A stretch of 64,000 nt of DNA from Woeseiaceae bacterium (GTDB lineage Bacteria > Pseudomonadota > Gammaproteobacteria > Steroidobacterales > Woeseiaceae). The DNA lies in assembly GCA_028280615.1 (NCBI GenBank), contig JANQLK010000057.1:168798-232797 (forward strand). Direction: 5' to 3'. The notes under the pieces are model-generated. The model searched no databases, was not told where the DNA came from, and saw only the letters and a list, made by a program, of their open reading frames with translations. A program made the position numbers and the translations under genes. How positions within the stretch are numbered: the stretch's first letter is position 1; every line of letters starts with the position of its first letter. Shown piece by piece: positions 34,260 through 43,223 of the stretch.

Positions 34260-36374
34260 ATGGGCCGCGTCCTCAAGTTTCTCGCCTATTTTCTAGGCGC
34301 ACTCGTCGTGCTGACGGTCATCGTGATCGTCGCGTTCACCCTGCTGTTCGACGCCAACGCGTACCGCGATGAGATCTCCGCCGCGGTCGAGGAGGCGACG
34401 GGCCGCACGCTGGACATCGAAGGCGATCTCGAGGTGAGCTTCTTCCCGTGGCTGGCCATCGAGATCGGCCGCACGCGGCTCGGCAATGCCGAGGGCTTCG
34501 GCCCCGAGCCGTTCGCCGAGTTCGAGCGCGCGCGGCTCAGCGTAGAAGTCATGCCGCTGATCCTCGAGCGGCGAATCTCGGTGGGCACGGTCGAGCTGTC
34601 GTCGCTCGCGATCAGCCTGGCCGTCAACGCGAGCGGTTCGAGCAACTGGGAGGACCTCGGCGCCGCCGAGGGCGAGTCTGGCGAAGCCGCCGACGCGGCG
34701 GCCGCCACGGAAAGCGGGCCGCCGGACATCGAAATCGGTGGGGTCGACTTCAACAACGCATCGCTTACCTACCGCGACGCAAGCACGGGCGACGAATACC
34801 GGCTGACCAACTTCAATGTCCACACCGGCCCCGTCGCGCTCGGCGCGCCCGTCGACGTCGAGTCGAGCTTCAGCGTCGCGGCCGAGCCGGCCGGCATCAC
34901 GGCCGACACCGAAATCGCGATGCGCATCGCGATCGACCAGGACTCGGGCCTTATCTCGCTGACCGGCTTCGAGGTCGGCACCGTGGCGAACGGCGTGGTC
35001 GAGGCACCCGTCACGCTCGCTGTCGACGCGCCGGCCATCACGCTGAATACCGCCGACAGCATCGCGGACCTGGGCGAGCTCGCGATCGAGGTCATGAACG
35101 TTCGCCTGACGGCCGACGTCGAGTCGTTTTCTTACGCCGGCGACCCGACGCCGAATGCGGCCCTCGCGATCGAGGCGTTCTCGCCGCGCAGCCTGGCCCA
35201 ACAGCTCGGCGTGGAGATGCCGCCGACGGCCGACCCGAACACCTTCGAGCGCCTGAGCCTCGAGGCCAACGCGGCAATCACGGATACCCAGCTGCGGCTC
35301 GACGGCCTGACCCTGCGTTTCGACGATACGACCTTCACGGGCGGCCTCATCGTGCCTCGCGATCCCGCGGGCCGCTTCGAGCTCGACCTGGCCGGCGACC
35401 GGATCGACGTGACACGCTACATGGCTCCCGCCGAGGACGGCGAGGTGGCCGAGAGCGCGGGCGACGAGGTCGACGTCGAGATTCCGGTCGAACTGATTCG
35501 GGCCCTGAACGCGCGCGGCAACCTGTCGCTGGCCGAGGGGAGGCTCGGCAAGCTCGACTTCACGAACGTCGAGCTCGGCATCAACGCCGCCGACGGCAAG
35601 CTACGCTTCCACCCGATCACGGCCGAATTCTTCGACGGCCGCTACGCGGGCGACACGCGTATCGACGCGTCTGGCGACGAAACCGTCATGGCCGTCGACG
35701 AGCGTATCGAAGGTGTGAGCCTCGCGCCGCTGGCGAAAGCCATGGCCGAGCGTGACAACATCACGGGCCAGATCAACGGCAGCTTCAAGCTCACGGGGCG
35801 CGGCAACTACCTGTCCGAGATTCAGCGCACGCTAAGCGGCACGATGAACTTCGAACTGTCGGACGGCGCTTACGAAGGTACCGACCTCTGGTGGGAGCTG
35901 CGCAGGGCGCGCGCCCTGTTCAGGCAAGAGCAGCCGCCGGAGCCCACGCTGCCGGCGCGCACGCGCTTCACCGAGGTCAGCGCTACGAGCAACGTCGTCA
36001 ACGGCGTAATGAACAACGACGACTTCGTGGCGCTGCTGCCGTTCATCGAACTCAAGGGGCGCGGCGCCGTGAATCTCGTCGAGGCGAGCGCGGACTACTA
36101 TCTCGACGCGCGCGTACTCGACAAACCCGAACTCGCCGACGTCGCGACAGCGGAGGAAATCGAGGATCTGACCCAGGTCGTGATTCCGCTGCGTATCGAC
36201 GGTCCGCTCGCGTCGCCGAGCGTGGGCGTCGACTTCGAGAAGATCATCCAGGACCGGGTCCGGCAGGAGGTCGAGGAAAAGATCGAGGAGAAGCTCGAGG
36301 AGACGCTAGAGGATGAGCTCGGGGATGAGCTCAAGGACGCGCTCAAGGGGCTGTTCAAGAAGAAGAAGGACTAG
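34260..36374 (+). CDS. AsmA family membrane protein
   Basis: 704 residues. An N-terminal membrane helix (FLAYFLGALVVLTVIVIVAF) is followed at once by the AsmA signature: FDANAYRDEISAAVEEATGR, TLDIEGDLEVSFFPWLAIEI and ERARLSVEVMPLILERRISV. A long beta-strand taco-like region ends with the AsmA C-terminal stretch (TGQINGSFKLTGRGNYLSEI, LSGTMNFELSDGAYEGTDLW). The last 40 residues are a charged helix of Glu and Lys. AsmA-like proteins bridge the periplasm and move phospholipids or maintain outer-membrane lipid balance. It is not in the same orientation group as a stress operon by terminator, so it probably has its own promoter. Confidence 0.9.
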   Translation: MGRVLKFLAYFLGALVVLTVIVIVAFTLLFDANAYRDEISAAVEEATGRTLDIEGDLEVSFFPWLAIEIGRTRLGNAEGFGPEPFAEFERARLSVEVMPLILERRISVGTVELSSLAISLAVNASGSSNWEDLGAAEGESGEAADAAAATESGPPDIEIGGVDFNNASLTYRDASTGDEYRLTNFNVHTGPVALGAPVDVESSFSVAAEPAGITADTEIAMRIAIDQDSGLISLTGFEVGTVANGVVEAPVTLAVDAPAITLNTADSIADLGELAIEVMNVRLTADVESFSYAGDPTPNAALAIEAFSPRSLAQQLGVEMPPTADPNTFERLSLEANAAITDTQLRLDGLTLRFDDTTFTGGLIVPRDPAGRFELDLAGDRIDVTRYMAPAEDGEVAESAGDEVDVEIPVELIRALNARGNLSLAEGRLGKLDFTNVELGINAADGKLRFHPITAEFFDGRYAGDTRIDASGDETVMAVDERIEGVSLAPLAKAMAERDNITGQINGSFKLTGRGNYLSEIQRTLSGTMNFELSDGAYEGTDLWWELRRARALFRQEQPPEPTLPARTRFTEVSATSNVVNGVMNNDDFVALLPFIELKGRGAVNLVEASADYYLDARVLDKPELADVATAEEIEDLTQVVIPLRIDGPLASPSVGVDFEKIIQDRVRQEVEEKIEEKLEETLEDELGDELKDALKGLFKKKKD

Positions 36375-36381
36375 GCGAACC

Positions 36382-36957
36382 TTGATCGATTCGCGCCGCG
36401 CCGCATTGATCATCGCCGCCCTGGGCGTCGCGCTGCCCGCGGCCGCCGCCGACATGCGGACGGTCACCGTTGACCGTGACGGCGAGCGCTACCGGATGCG
36501 TTCGGAGGTGTATTTCGAGGTCGACCGCATCTCCCTCTACGAGGTGTTTCGCGACTGGGACCTGTCGCCCAACTTCTCGAGCTGGGTCGTCGAAGCCCGC
36601 AATCTCGAGCCGGACGAGACCGGGCGCTCCGGTTTCTACATACGCAATCACGGCTGTGTCCTGTTCGTCTGCAAAACCCTCGTGCGCGAGGGCTACGTCG
36701 ACGACGATCCATACGAGCTGATACGTGCGACGGCCGATGCCGAACGCAGCGACTTCGAGATCAGCAACGAGACCTGGCGTTTCGAATCCGAGGGCAACGG
36801 CACCGTCGTCGTCTACGAGCTCGTCATGGCGCCCAAGTTCTGGGTGCCGCCGGTCATCGGCCCGTGGATTCTCAAGCGCAAATTGAAGAGCGACGGCACC
36901 GATGCGCTGAATCGCATCGAGAAGATCGCGCAGGAGCGGGCGGTAAGCGTTGACTGA
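36382..36957 (+). CDS. Exported SRPBCC (START-like) protein
   Basis: 191 residues. The start is best placed at TTG 36382, eight bases after the AsmA stop, giving the signal segment DSRRAALIIAALGVALPAAA; the frame continues upstream only inside AsmA. The body has the SRPBCC layout: YFEVDRISLYEVFRDWDLSP, SSWVVEARNLEPDETGRSGF, WRFESEGNGTVVVYELVMAP, and a C-terminal helix with IGPWILKRKLKSDGTDALNR. This fold has a deep hydrophobic cavity, which fits lipid binding next to AsmA. The mutY start overlaps its stop. Confidence 0.75.
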   Translation: MIDSRRAALIIAALGVALPAAAADMRTVTVDRDGERYRMRSEVYFEVDRISLYEVFRDWDLSPNFSSWVVEARNLEPDETGRSGFYIRNHGCVLFVCKTLVREGYVDDDPYELIRATADAERSDFEISNETWRFESEGNGTVVVYELVMAPKFWVPPVIGPWILKRKLKSDGTDALNRIEKIAQERAVSVD

Positions 36958-38002
36958 TTTCGCCGATCGAGTGCTGGCCTGGTACGACCGCCATGGCCGC
37001 AAGGACCTGCCATGGCAGGTCAGGGACGCGTACCGCGTGTGGGTGTCGGAGATCATGCTGCAGCAGACCCAGGTACGCACCGTGATTCCGTACTACGAGC
37101 GTTTCATGGCCCGTTTTCCCGACGTCGTGACGCTGGCCGACGCCCCGGTCGACGACGTGCTGCACCACTGGTCCGGGCTCGGCTACTATGCGCGCGCCCG
37201 CAACCTGCACCGGGCCGCCGCGATCGTGCGTGACGAACACGACGGTGCGTTTCCGTCCGACTTCGACAGCGTGACGGCTTTGCCGGGCATCGGCCGCTCG
37301 ACGGCCGGAGCGATCCTGGCACTCTCCTTCGGGCAGCGGCACACGATCCTGGACGGCAATGTCAAGCGCGTGCTCGCGCGCCACGCCGCGATCGAGGGCT
37401 GGCCCGGCCGGGCCCGCGTGCAGAAAACACTCTGGTCGCTTGCCGACGAACGGACGCCCGCCGAGCGCGTCGATCACTACACGCAGGCGATCATGGACCT
37501 GGGCGCCACACTGTGCACGCGCTCCAGGCCCCGCTGCCCGGATTGCCCGGTCGCGGCGGACTGCTCCGCGCGCATCGCGGGCAGCATCGATCGCTATCCC
37601 GGCAAGAAGCCGAGCAAGGAAAAGCCGCTCAAGACCACGACGATGCTGCTCGCCGTCTCGGCCGAGGCCGTGTATCTCGAACGGCGTCCCCCGTTGGGCA
37701 TCTGGGGAGGACTTTGGAGCTTCCCCGAGATCGAGCCCGGGGACGCCGAGGCGTGGCGCTCGAGGCTCGGCCGCAACACGCTGCACAGCGAGGAATGGAG
37801 CGTGCTTCGGCACAGCTTCAGCCACTACGATCTCGACATTCGGCCGCTGTTCGTCGCGTTCGATGCACCCCGCGATGCGGCGCGGGATCGTGACGATGCG
37901 CTGTGGTACCGTCTCGATCAGGAGCCGCCGGGCGGGCTGGCGGCTCCGGTCAGGAAGCTTCTCGATCGCCTCAAGGATATCGACTATGTCGCGAACCGTT
38001 AA
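36950..38002 (+). CDS. mutY: A/G-specific adenine glycosylase
   Basis: 350 residues from TTG 36950, overlapping the preceding stop; AGGAGC lies about 12 bases upstream. It removes A opposite 8-oxoG. The N-terminal HhH-GPD domain has LPWQVRDAYRVWVSEIMLQQ then TQVRTVIPYYERFMARFP, helix-hairpin-helix LPGIGRSTAGAILALSFG, catalytic Asp in ILDGNVKRVLARH (DYTQAIMDLG-type DHYTQAIMDLGATLC), and four FeS cysteines (CTRSRPRCPDCPVAADC). The C-terminal NUDIX-like 8-oxoG domain follows (RRPPLGIWGGLWSFPEIE, HSFSHYDLDIRPL). YggX follows with overlap. Confidence 0.96.
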   Translation: MTDFADRVLAWYDRHGRKDLPWQVRDAYRVWVSEIMLQQTQVRTVIPYYERFMARFPDVVTLADAPVDDVLHHWSGLGYYARARNLHRAAAIVRDEHDGAFPSDFDSVTALPGIGRSTAGAILALSFGQRHTILDGNVKRVLARHAAIEGWPGRARVQKTLWSLADERTPAERVDHYTQAIMDLGATLCTRSRPRCPDCPVAADCSARIAGSIDRYPGKKPSKEKPLKTTTMLLAVSAEAVYLERRPPLGIWGGLWSFPEIEPGDAEAWRSRLGRNTLHSEEWSVLRHSFSHYDLDIRPLFVAFDAPRDAARDRDDALWYRLDQEPPGGLAAPVRKLLDRLKDIDYVANR

Positions 38003-38258
38003 CTGCGTGCTGCTGGGCCAGGAAGCCGAGGGCCTGGACTGGTCGCCTTACCCGGGCGAACTCGGCCAGCGCATCTACGACAACGTGTCGAAGCAGGCGT
38101 GGCAGCGCTGGCTCGAGCACCAGACGATCCTGATCAACGAGTATCGGCTGTCGCCGATCGAACCCGACAACCGCAAGTTCCTCGAGACCGAGATGGAGAA
38201 GTTCTTCTTCGGCGAGGGTTCGGCGGCACCGAAGGAATTCGTGCCGAAGAGCGACTAG
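37986..38258 (+). CDS. yggX: YggX-type Fe(II) trafficking / oxidative damage protection protein
   Basis: 90 residues from ATG 37986, inside the 3' end of mutY (17-bp overlap). Signatures: TVNCVLLGQEAEGLDWSPYP with the conserved Cys, ELGQRIYDNVSKQAWQRWLE, HQTILINEYRLSPIEPDNRK and FLETEMEKFFF. It is small and cytoplasmic and protects FeS enzymes, such as MutY, under oxidative stress. The mutY-yggX arrangement is conserved across many gammaproteobacteria. Its TAG shares CTAG with the stop of the convergent SDR gene. Confidence 0.95.
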   Translation: MSRTVNCVLLGQEAEGLDWSPYPGELGQRIYDNVSKQAWQRWLEHQTILINEYRLSPIEPDNRKFLETEMEKFFFGEGSAAPKEFVPKSD

Positions 38259-39169
38259 GGCCTGACGGCAAGCTCCTCGCTGACCGCGAGCAGGCGCTCC
38301 TGCGCCTTGGCGTCGTAGGCTTCGGGTATCGCGTCGGCTTCCTGGAATACGTTGAAGAACTTGCCCGTGCCGACGTCCTCGTTGATGAGTCGCAACAGCG
38401 CGTCCCGGCCCGTTTCGACCGACGACTGCGGCTCGAATCCTGCCTCGAGGACCATGTCCGTGTTCATGAAGCTCGACGGGTGCATGGCGTTGATCGTGAT
38501 GTCCTCATCACCGAGTTCGTCGGCCATGGCGAACGCCATCATGACCTGCGCGTTCTTGCTGCGCATATAGGCGTCGATGCCCGAGTAGTCCTGCTCCGAC
38601 ATCAGGTCGTCGAAGTCGATCGGCCGCTGCCCGGATGCAACATTGACTATCCGGCTCGGCGCGCTCTTTACGAGCAGCGGCCGGAGCATGTCGACGAGCA
38701 GGTAACCCGAGAGATAGTTGACCTGGAAGTGCAGCTCGTAGCCGTCGCCCGTGACCTGTCGCTCGTCCTGATGGGGCAGGAATACGCCGGCGTTGTTGAC
38801 GAGCACGTCCAGGCGGTCGTAGTCGGCCAGTATCGCTTCGGCGAGTTCCCGGGTCTCGGCGAGGCTTGCGAGATCGGCGCGATAGAAGCTCGCCGTGCCG
38901 TTGCCGTCGGCGCGGATGGCGGCAAGCACCTCTTCCGCGCGTTCGACGTCGCGGCCGTGAACGATCACGTGGTCGCCGGCCGCGGCGAGCGCCAGCGCCG
39001 TCTCGCGGCCGAGGCCGCCCGTCGAGCCTGTGACGAGGACGATGCGCTGGCCAGGTGACGGTCCGGTCTCCCCGGGAATCGCAGCAGACGACAGGAACAG
39101 CGTCGCGGCGGCGAGCGCGGTCACGAGCTCGCCGAAGCGAAAGGGTGCTTGGTCGATCGTTGCATTCAT
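38255..39169 (-). CDS. Exported short-chain dehydrogenase/reductase
   Basis: 304 residues. A hydrophobic N-terminal stretch (VTALAAATLFLSSAAIPGET) precedes the Rossmann fold and suggests export or membrane anchoring, unusual for an SDR. NAD(P) motif is VLVTGSTGGLGRETALALAA; then VNNAGVFLPHQDE and the active-site YMRSKNA (YxxxK) with Ser in NVASGQ. The NADP preference suggested by HGRD is plausible. The stop overlaps the yggX stop. Substrate unknown. The gene is 130 bp from the divergent HAD gene. Confidence 0.87.
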   Translation of the reverse strand: MNATIDQAPFRFGELVTALAAATLFLSSAAIPGETGPSPGQRIVLVTGSTGGLGRETALALAAAGDHVIVHGRDVERAEEVLAAIRADGNGTASFYRADLASLAETRELAEAILADYDRLDVLVNNAGVFLPHQDERQVTGDGYELHFQVNYLSGYLLVDMLRPLLVKSAPSRIVNVASGQRPIDFDDLMSEQDYSGIDAYMRSKNAQVMMAFAMADELGDEDITINAMHPSSFMNTDMVLEAGFEPQSSVETGRDALLRLINEDVGTGKFFNVFQEADAIPEAYDAKAQERLLAVSEELAVRP

Positions 39170-39298
39170 CTGGGTCTCTCCGGGCGACCCTCGCGCTGCC
39201 GGTTTCGGTAGGCGCTGGTCGTTCGACCTGCGACATCTTAACCGCGCCGCCGCCCGAGTGCGTTACAGTTGTCCGGCGTTGGGAACCTGTAGGCGGCA

Positions 39299-39907
39299 AT
39301 GGACGCGGTAATCCTGGATATCGACGGTACGCTGATCGAGTCGATGAGCGTCGACACGGAGCTGTATTTCGCGTCGGTTGCCGAAATCCTGGGACCGGTT
39401 ACGACCCGCGACCGGCTCGACGACTACGAGCACGTCACCGACAGCTGGATACTGAAGCAATTGCTTGCGGACAACGGCCTGCCGGACGATGAGCGCACGA
39501 TCGAGTCGGTGTACGATACTTTCGTCGCCCGGTTGAGCGAGCACATCGAATCGAAGGGACCGTTCGAGGCCATCGATGGCGCGAAGCGCTTCGTCCGACG
39601 CCTGCGGTCCTCGGATCACCACCTGGTCGCGATCGCGACCGGCGGCTGGGGCCGCTCGGCACGCATCAAGCTGGACAGCGCCGGCATCGACGTAAGCGGA
39701 ATTCCGCTCGCCTCGTCCGACGACGCCGACGCGCGCGAGGCGATCATGACAACCGCCCTGGCGAAGCTCTCGCGCGACGTTCAGTCCGTTACCTATTTCG
39801 GCGACGCCGAGTGGGACCGGCGCGCCTGCCGGGCGCTCGGCTGGGACTTCGTCGCGGTGGGGCCCGGGCTCGACGGTCTGCGCTCGTTCGACGGTATCGA
39901 GCTGTAG
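39299..39907 (+). CDS. HAD-like phosphatase
   Basis: 202 residues. The first motif MDAVILDIDGTLIESMSV has the DxDGT nucleophile pair; motif II is LVAIATGGWGRSARI; motif III/IV is TYFGDAEWDRRACRALGWDF with the acidic pair. Cap domain between about 20 and 95 is helical (ERTIESVYDTFVARLSEHIE). Haloacid-dehalogenase superfamily, probably a small-molecule phosphatase of the phosphoglycolate/beta-phosphoglucomutase type. No neighbours tie it to a substrate. Confidence 0.9.
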   Translation: MDAVILDIDGTLIESMSVDTELYFASVAEILGPVTTRDRLDDYEHVTDSWILKQLLADNGLPDDERTIESVYDTFVARLSEHIESKGPFEAIDGAKRFVRRLRSSDHHLVAIATGGWGRSARIKLDSAGIDVSGIPLASSDDADAREAIMTTALAKLSRDVQSVTYFGDAEWDRRACRALGWDFVAVGPGLDGLRSFDGIEL

Positions 39908-40117
39908 CGCGCCCCCGTGCGTTGCTGGCCACCTGGGCTATACTTGTCAGCGACATCGCAGGAATCGCGGCCGGGGGTGCTTGATTCATAGCCGGCTTTT
40001 CCGCGACGCAGCAGTTGCATGCACGAGCTGGCGAAGATCAGCAAATCTCCTCTGCTCGACCCGGACTCGCCGTCGCGATGTCAGCAGGGAAGGCACCTTG
40101 ATCGAGGGACAGATCCA

Positions 40118-41335
40118 ATGTCACGAGAGGTGCGAGCCGTGAAACGAACGATACTGGCCCTGTCCATCGTCCTGCTGGCCATGCCGGCGCTGGCGAAAGT
40201 CAAGACGATGGACAAGATCGACAAGCTGCCCGAGAAGCAGGACGAGGCGGAGCTCTGGGAGCGCGCGACCGGCCACGAGGAGCGGCTGCGTAACCTGGGC
40301 ACGCTCAAACCGCATCCCGCAATCGAAGAGTATCTGGATTCTCTGGCCGAGCGCATGCTCGGCGATTTCCTGGACCACCTGGACGTCGAGCTCAGGTTCG
40401 TCGTCGTCGAGGAACCGACGCTCAACGCCTGGGCCTACCCCTACGGCACGATCGGCATCCACACGGGCCTGCTCGTGCGCATGGACAACGAGGCGCAGCT
40501 TGCCGCCATCGTCAGCCATGAGATCTCGCACTTCCTGCAGCGCCACACCTATCGCGAGATGCTGTCGAGGGGCAGACAGGGCCTGTTCGGCAAGGGACTG
40601 GGCTTCCTCGCGAGCGCGGCACTCGCGCGCGAGACCGGTACCTTCGACCCGAACGTCGGAAACTTCGCGGGTGACCTCTGGTACAACCTGTCGACGAGCG
40701 GCTATTCGCAGAAGAACGAGTACGTCGCCGACGAGGAGGGGCTCATGCTCATGGCGAGGGCGGGCCTGTCGCGCGACGAGTCGATCGCGGCTTTCGAGAA
40801 GCTCGCCGAGAACGAGGTCTACGGCGCCGGCGACCCGCGGCAGATGTGGAGCAGCCATCCGCGGCTCGAGGACCGCATCAAGAACCTGCAAAAGGAAATC
40901 AAGCGAGCGAAGCGCGGGAAGGACTATGTTGCGGGCGAGGTGCCGCCTGCCATTGATTACTATCGCGCGATCGCGCCGGCCTACCTCGTGACCGCGAAGC
41001 TCGATTTTGACCAAGGCCAGTTCGAGCGCGCCCGGGAGGGGCTCGAACGCTACGTGCAGGCGCGGCCCGACGATCCCGAGGGCTATTTTTTGATGGGCGA
41101 GGCGTACCGCAGGGAGAACCCGAAGGGCCCGGACTTCTCGAAAGCGCTGGCGTCGTACGAGACGGCCGTCGACCGGGATTGGCGCTATGCCGACGCGCAC
41201 AAGGAAATCGGCATGGCCTATCGGCTGCTGGGCAAGAATGCCGAGGCACTGGAGGCGTTCGAGCGCTATCTGAGACTCGCGCCGAATGCGCCCGACGCCG
41301 GGATTGTCCGCGGCTACCTGGAGGAATTGCGATGA
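40118..41335 (+). CDS. Exported M48 metallopeptidase with TPR tail
   Basis: 405 residues from ATG 40118 (GAGGGA upstream); a GTG at 40139 with GAGAGG upstream is equally possible. Signal peptide KRTILALSIVLLAMPALA. The peptidase core is LRFVVVEEPTLNAWAYPYGT, the zinc motif HEISHFLQRH (HExxH), and the third ligand Glu in SQKNEYVADEEGLML. A C-terminal TPR-like region (VRPDDPEGYFLMGEAYRRE, AYRLLGKNAEALEAFERYL) follows. BepA/LoiP-type enzymes with this layout process outer-membrane proteins. ATGA overlap links it to the next gene. Confidence 0.9.
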   Translation: MSREVRAVKRTILALSIVLLAMPALAKVKTMDKIDKLPEKQDEAELWERATGHEERLRNLGTLKPHPAIEEYLDSLAERMLGDFLDHLDVELRFVVVEEPTLNAWAYPYGTIGIHTGLLVRMDNEAQLAAIVSHEISHFLQRHTYREMLSRGRQGLFGKGLGFLASAALARETGTFDPNVGNFAGDLWYNLSTSGYSQKNEYVADEEGLMLMARAGLSRDESIAAFEKLAENEVYGAGDPRQMWSSHPRLEDRIKNLQKEIKRAKRGKDYVAGEVPPAIDYYRAIAPAYLVTAKLDFDQGQFERAREGLERYVQARPDDPEGYFLMGEAYRRENPKGPDFSKALASYETAVDRDWRYADAHKEIGMAYRLLGKNAEALEAFERYLRLAPNAPDAGIVRGYLEELR

Positions 41336-42027
41336 AGGCCCTGGTAGCAGTCTTGTCGGCGCTCGCCTTGCTGGCGACACCCCTCGCGGATGCCGCGGAG
41401 AAATACGATCCCTGGTTTATCGACAAGCGCGATCTCAAGAAGAGCTACAAACGCATAGCGCTCGCACCGGTCGAGGCGCCCCCGAACCTCGAGATGCCGG
41501 ACGCGGCGAAGCGCGCCATCGAAGCCCAGGTGCGGGAGCATCTCGAGAAGCGCGGCTACACCGTGACGCCGCCGTCGGTGCTCATGGGCATTCGCGAGCG
41601 GATGACCGAGCAGGTCGGGGGCTTGAGGGATCCCGCGAACGACGAGATCGATATGCGGAAAGTCCACGCGGTTCGCGACCACTCGATGCGTGAGCTCTGG
41701 TTCAGGAACGACTTCGATGCCGTGGCCGTCATCCGAATCGACGTCATCCAGGCGCCGGTCGAAAACGACAAGGTCGAGTGGGACGGCACCAGCCAGAAAC
41801 TCAAAAAGAAAGGCGGTGGCCTCAAGTACACGGCGAGCGTCTCCGCATCGTCGATAGCCGTTTCCATCTTCGACGTTATCGAGCAGCCGCTGTTCGTCAA
41901 CTACGGCGGACTCGAGGTGCTCATGATGCGCGTCAAGAAGGAGCTTCAGCCGCTCGACGCGAGCGAGTATTTTCGGGATGAGAAGCGCATCAAAAAGGCC
42001 GTGCAGATCGCGTTGAAGCCGATTTGA
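41332..42027 (+). CDS. Exported protein of unknown function
   Basis: 231 residues from ATG 41332, overlapping the M48 stop. Signal peptide MKALVAVLSALALLATPLAD, cleaved after AAE-like residues, then YDPWFIDKRDLKKSYKRIAL. The body has alternating beta/alpha phrasing (FRNDFDAVAVIRIDVIQAP and KYTASVSASSIAVSIFDVIE). It resembles exported proteins in peptidase operons that I cannot assign to a family by name. It is translationally linked to the M48 gene and to a small membrane protein downstream, so all three likely act together in the envelope. Confidence 0.75.
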   Translation: MKALVAVLSALALLATPLADAAEKYDPWFIDKRDLKKSYKRIALAPVEAPPNLEMPDAAKRAIEAQVREHLEKRGYTVTPPSVLMGIRERMTEQVGGLRDPANDEIDMRKVHAVRDHSMRELWFRNDFDAVAVIRIDVIQAPVENDKVEWDGTSQKLKKKGGGLKYTASVSASSIAVSIFDVIEQPLFVNYGGLEVLMMRVKKELQPLDASEYFRDEKRIKKAVQIALKPI

Positions 42028-42302
42028 ACGAGAATCCAGCAGCTCATCGCTGGCGGTATCTGGCGTACAGTGAGTTCGGGATCGGCGCGCTGATACTTTT
42101 GTTCGGCGGCTACGTGTTGCATCGCTCGCTGAGCTACCCCGCAACCGATCCACACGGTTTCGTGTTATTGCTCGGCGGCCTATCGATCATCACGAGCGCT
42201 CTTCTCGCGGCCGGCGCGGCGGGCCTGTTGTGGCTCAGGCGCTGGTACTGGTTGCCGCACCTGCCTCTCGCCTGCTGGACTGTGTTCCTGCTGGTAGCGT
42301 AG
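42024..42302 (+). CDS. Small membrane protein
   Basis: 92 residues from TTG 42024, which overlaps the stop of the upstream gene (TTGA). Three hydrophobic stretches are visible (FGIGALILLFGGYVLHRSL, FVLLLGGLSIITSALLAAGA with AGLLWL, and LPLACWTVFLLVA), so probably two or three membrane helices. No known domain. Operon position behind the M48 peptidase and the exported protein supports it being real. Confidence 0.6.
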   Translation: MNENPAAHRWRYLAYSEFGIGALILLFGGYVLHRSLSYPATDPHGFVLLLGGLSIITSALLAAGAAGLLWLRRWYWLPHLPLACWTVFLLVA

Positions 42303-42366
42303 AACCTATCTCCAAATCCATCATGATCGCGGCAATGCCTTATCGCGCCGCGCAATTACCCGGTGC

Positions 42367-43128
42367 TCACAACGACAGCTTGATCTGCAGCGTCACGGTT
42401 TCGACGTCGAGCACCCCGGTCTTGTGTTGCCGGTAGCCCAGGTCCGCGGCGAAGCGGTCATTGAACGCCCATTCGAAGCCCAGCCCCCAGTTGAAGCCGG
42501 TCTCGCTGGACGGCGACGCATACGGTATATCGACAAACTCGAAAACCGGCACAGGCGCAGGCGGCGCGGGATCGATCGGCTGCAGGACCATAAGCACGCC
42601 GTCTGCATCGAATTCATTGTGGCTGATCCCGATCGACCAGTTGGCCGACAGGCGCGAAACGACGTTGGCACGGAAGCGAGCCGCCAGTGACCACTCCGTG
42701 ACCGACAGCGTTGCCTTGTTCGCGTCCGCCGGCACCGGCGTGACAACCACCGGACTGAAGATCGCCGACGGCGGGAGGTTGATCGGAATCGTCGGTGCAT
42801 AGTCCGGCCGAATCAACGGCACCGCTCCGAAATTGCCGCCCAAGCTTGATTCTGCCTCGCCGAGGTCCGCGTAGGACAGTTCTAGCGCGACCCACGGCTT
42901 CACTTCCCAGCCAATGACCAATCCGAATGCCGCATCACTAGAATCGAAGGGTCTGCCGTTCAGGCCGATTTCCGAAGGCAGCCCGGGTCCGGAGAAGGTC
43001 GTCGTCGACGCGCTAACCGCATCGTCCACGGTGGAAACGCCGACACGTCCGGCCAAATAAAACCCCTCCGCTTCCGCTGCCTGTGCGAATACCGTGGCCG
43101 CGAGAGTGATCGTCATCCTTGCAAGCAT
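42367..43128 (-). CDS. Outer-membrane beta-barrel protein (OmpW/OmpA-barrel like)
   Basis: 253 residues from ATG 43128 with GGAG upstream; the longer frame reaching 43188 is not supported. Signal peptide MLARMTITLAATVFAQAAEA. The mature protein starts GFYLAGRVGVSTVDDAVSAS, then WEVKPWVALELSYADLGEAE, and ends FGLGFEWAFNDRFAADLGYR-type strands (read NWGLGFEWAFNDRFAADLGY) with the last strand VETVTLQIKLSL. This is an eight-strand-type barrel. It stands alone downstream of egtD, after a 20-bp palindrome, and may be controlled at that site. Confidence 0.8.
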   Translation of the reverse strand: MLARMTITLAATVFAQAAEAEGFYLAGRVGVSTVDDAVSASTTTFSGPGLPSEIGLNGRPFDSSDAAFGLVIGWEVKPWVALELSYADLGEAESSLGGNFGAVPLIRPDYAPTIPINLPPSAIFSPVVVTPVPADANKATLSVTEWSLAARFRANVVSRLSANWSIGISHNEFDADGVLMVLQPIDPAPPAPVPVFEFVDIPYASPSSETGFNWGLGFEWAFNDRFAADLGYRQHKTGVLDVETVTLQIKLSL

Positions 43129-43190
43129 ATCCGGTGCTCCACCGCCGATTGGTCCAAAAGTGTACCGTTTCACCGGTGACCGTCGCATTT

Positions 43191-43210
43191 CGGAAAGTCC
43201 GGACTTTCCG
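43191..43210. promoter_or_regulatory. Perfect 20-bp palindrome between egtD and the barrel gene
   Basis: CGGAAAGTCCGGACTTTCCG is its own reverse complement. It sits 13 bp after the egtD stop and 62 bp before the barrel ATG, on the transcribed strand. It could be an operator for a dimeric regulator or the stem of a terminator; no T-run supports the latter. Confidence 0.6.
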
Positions 43211-43223
43211 TAAGGGATGTGGG

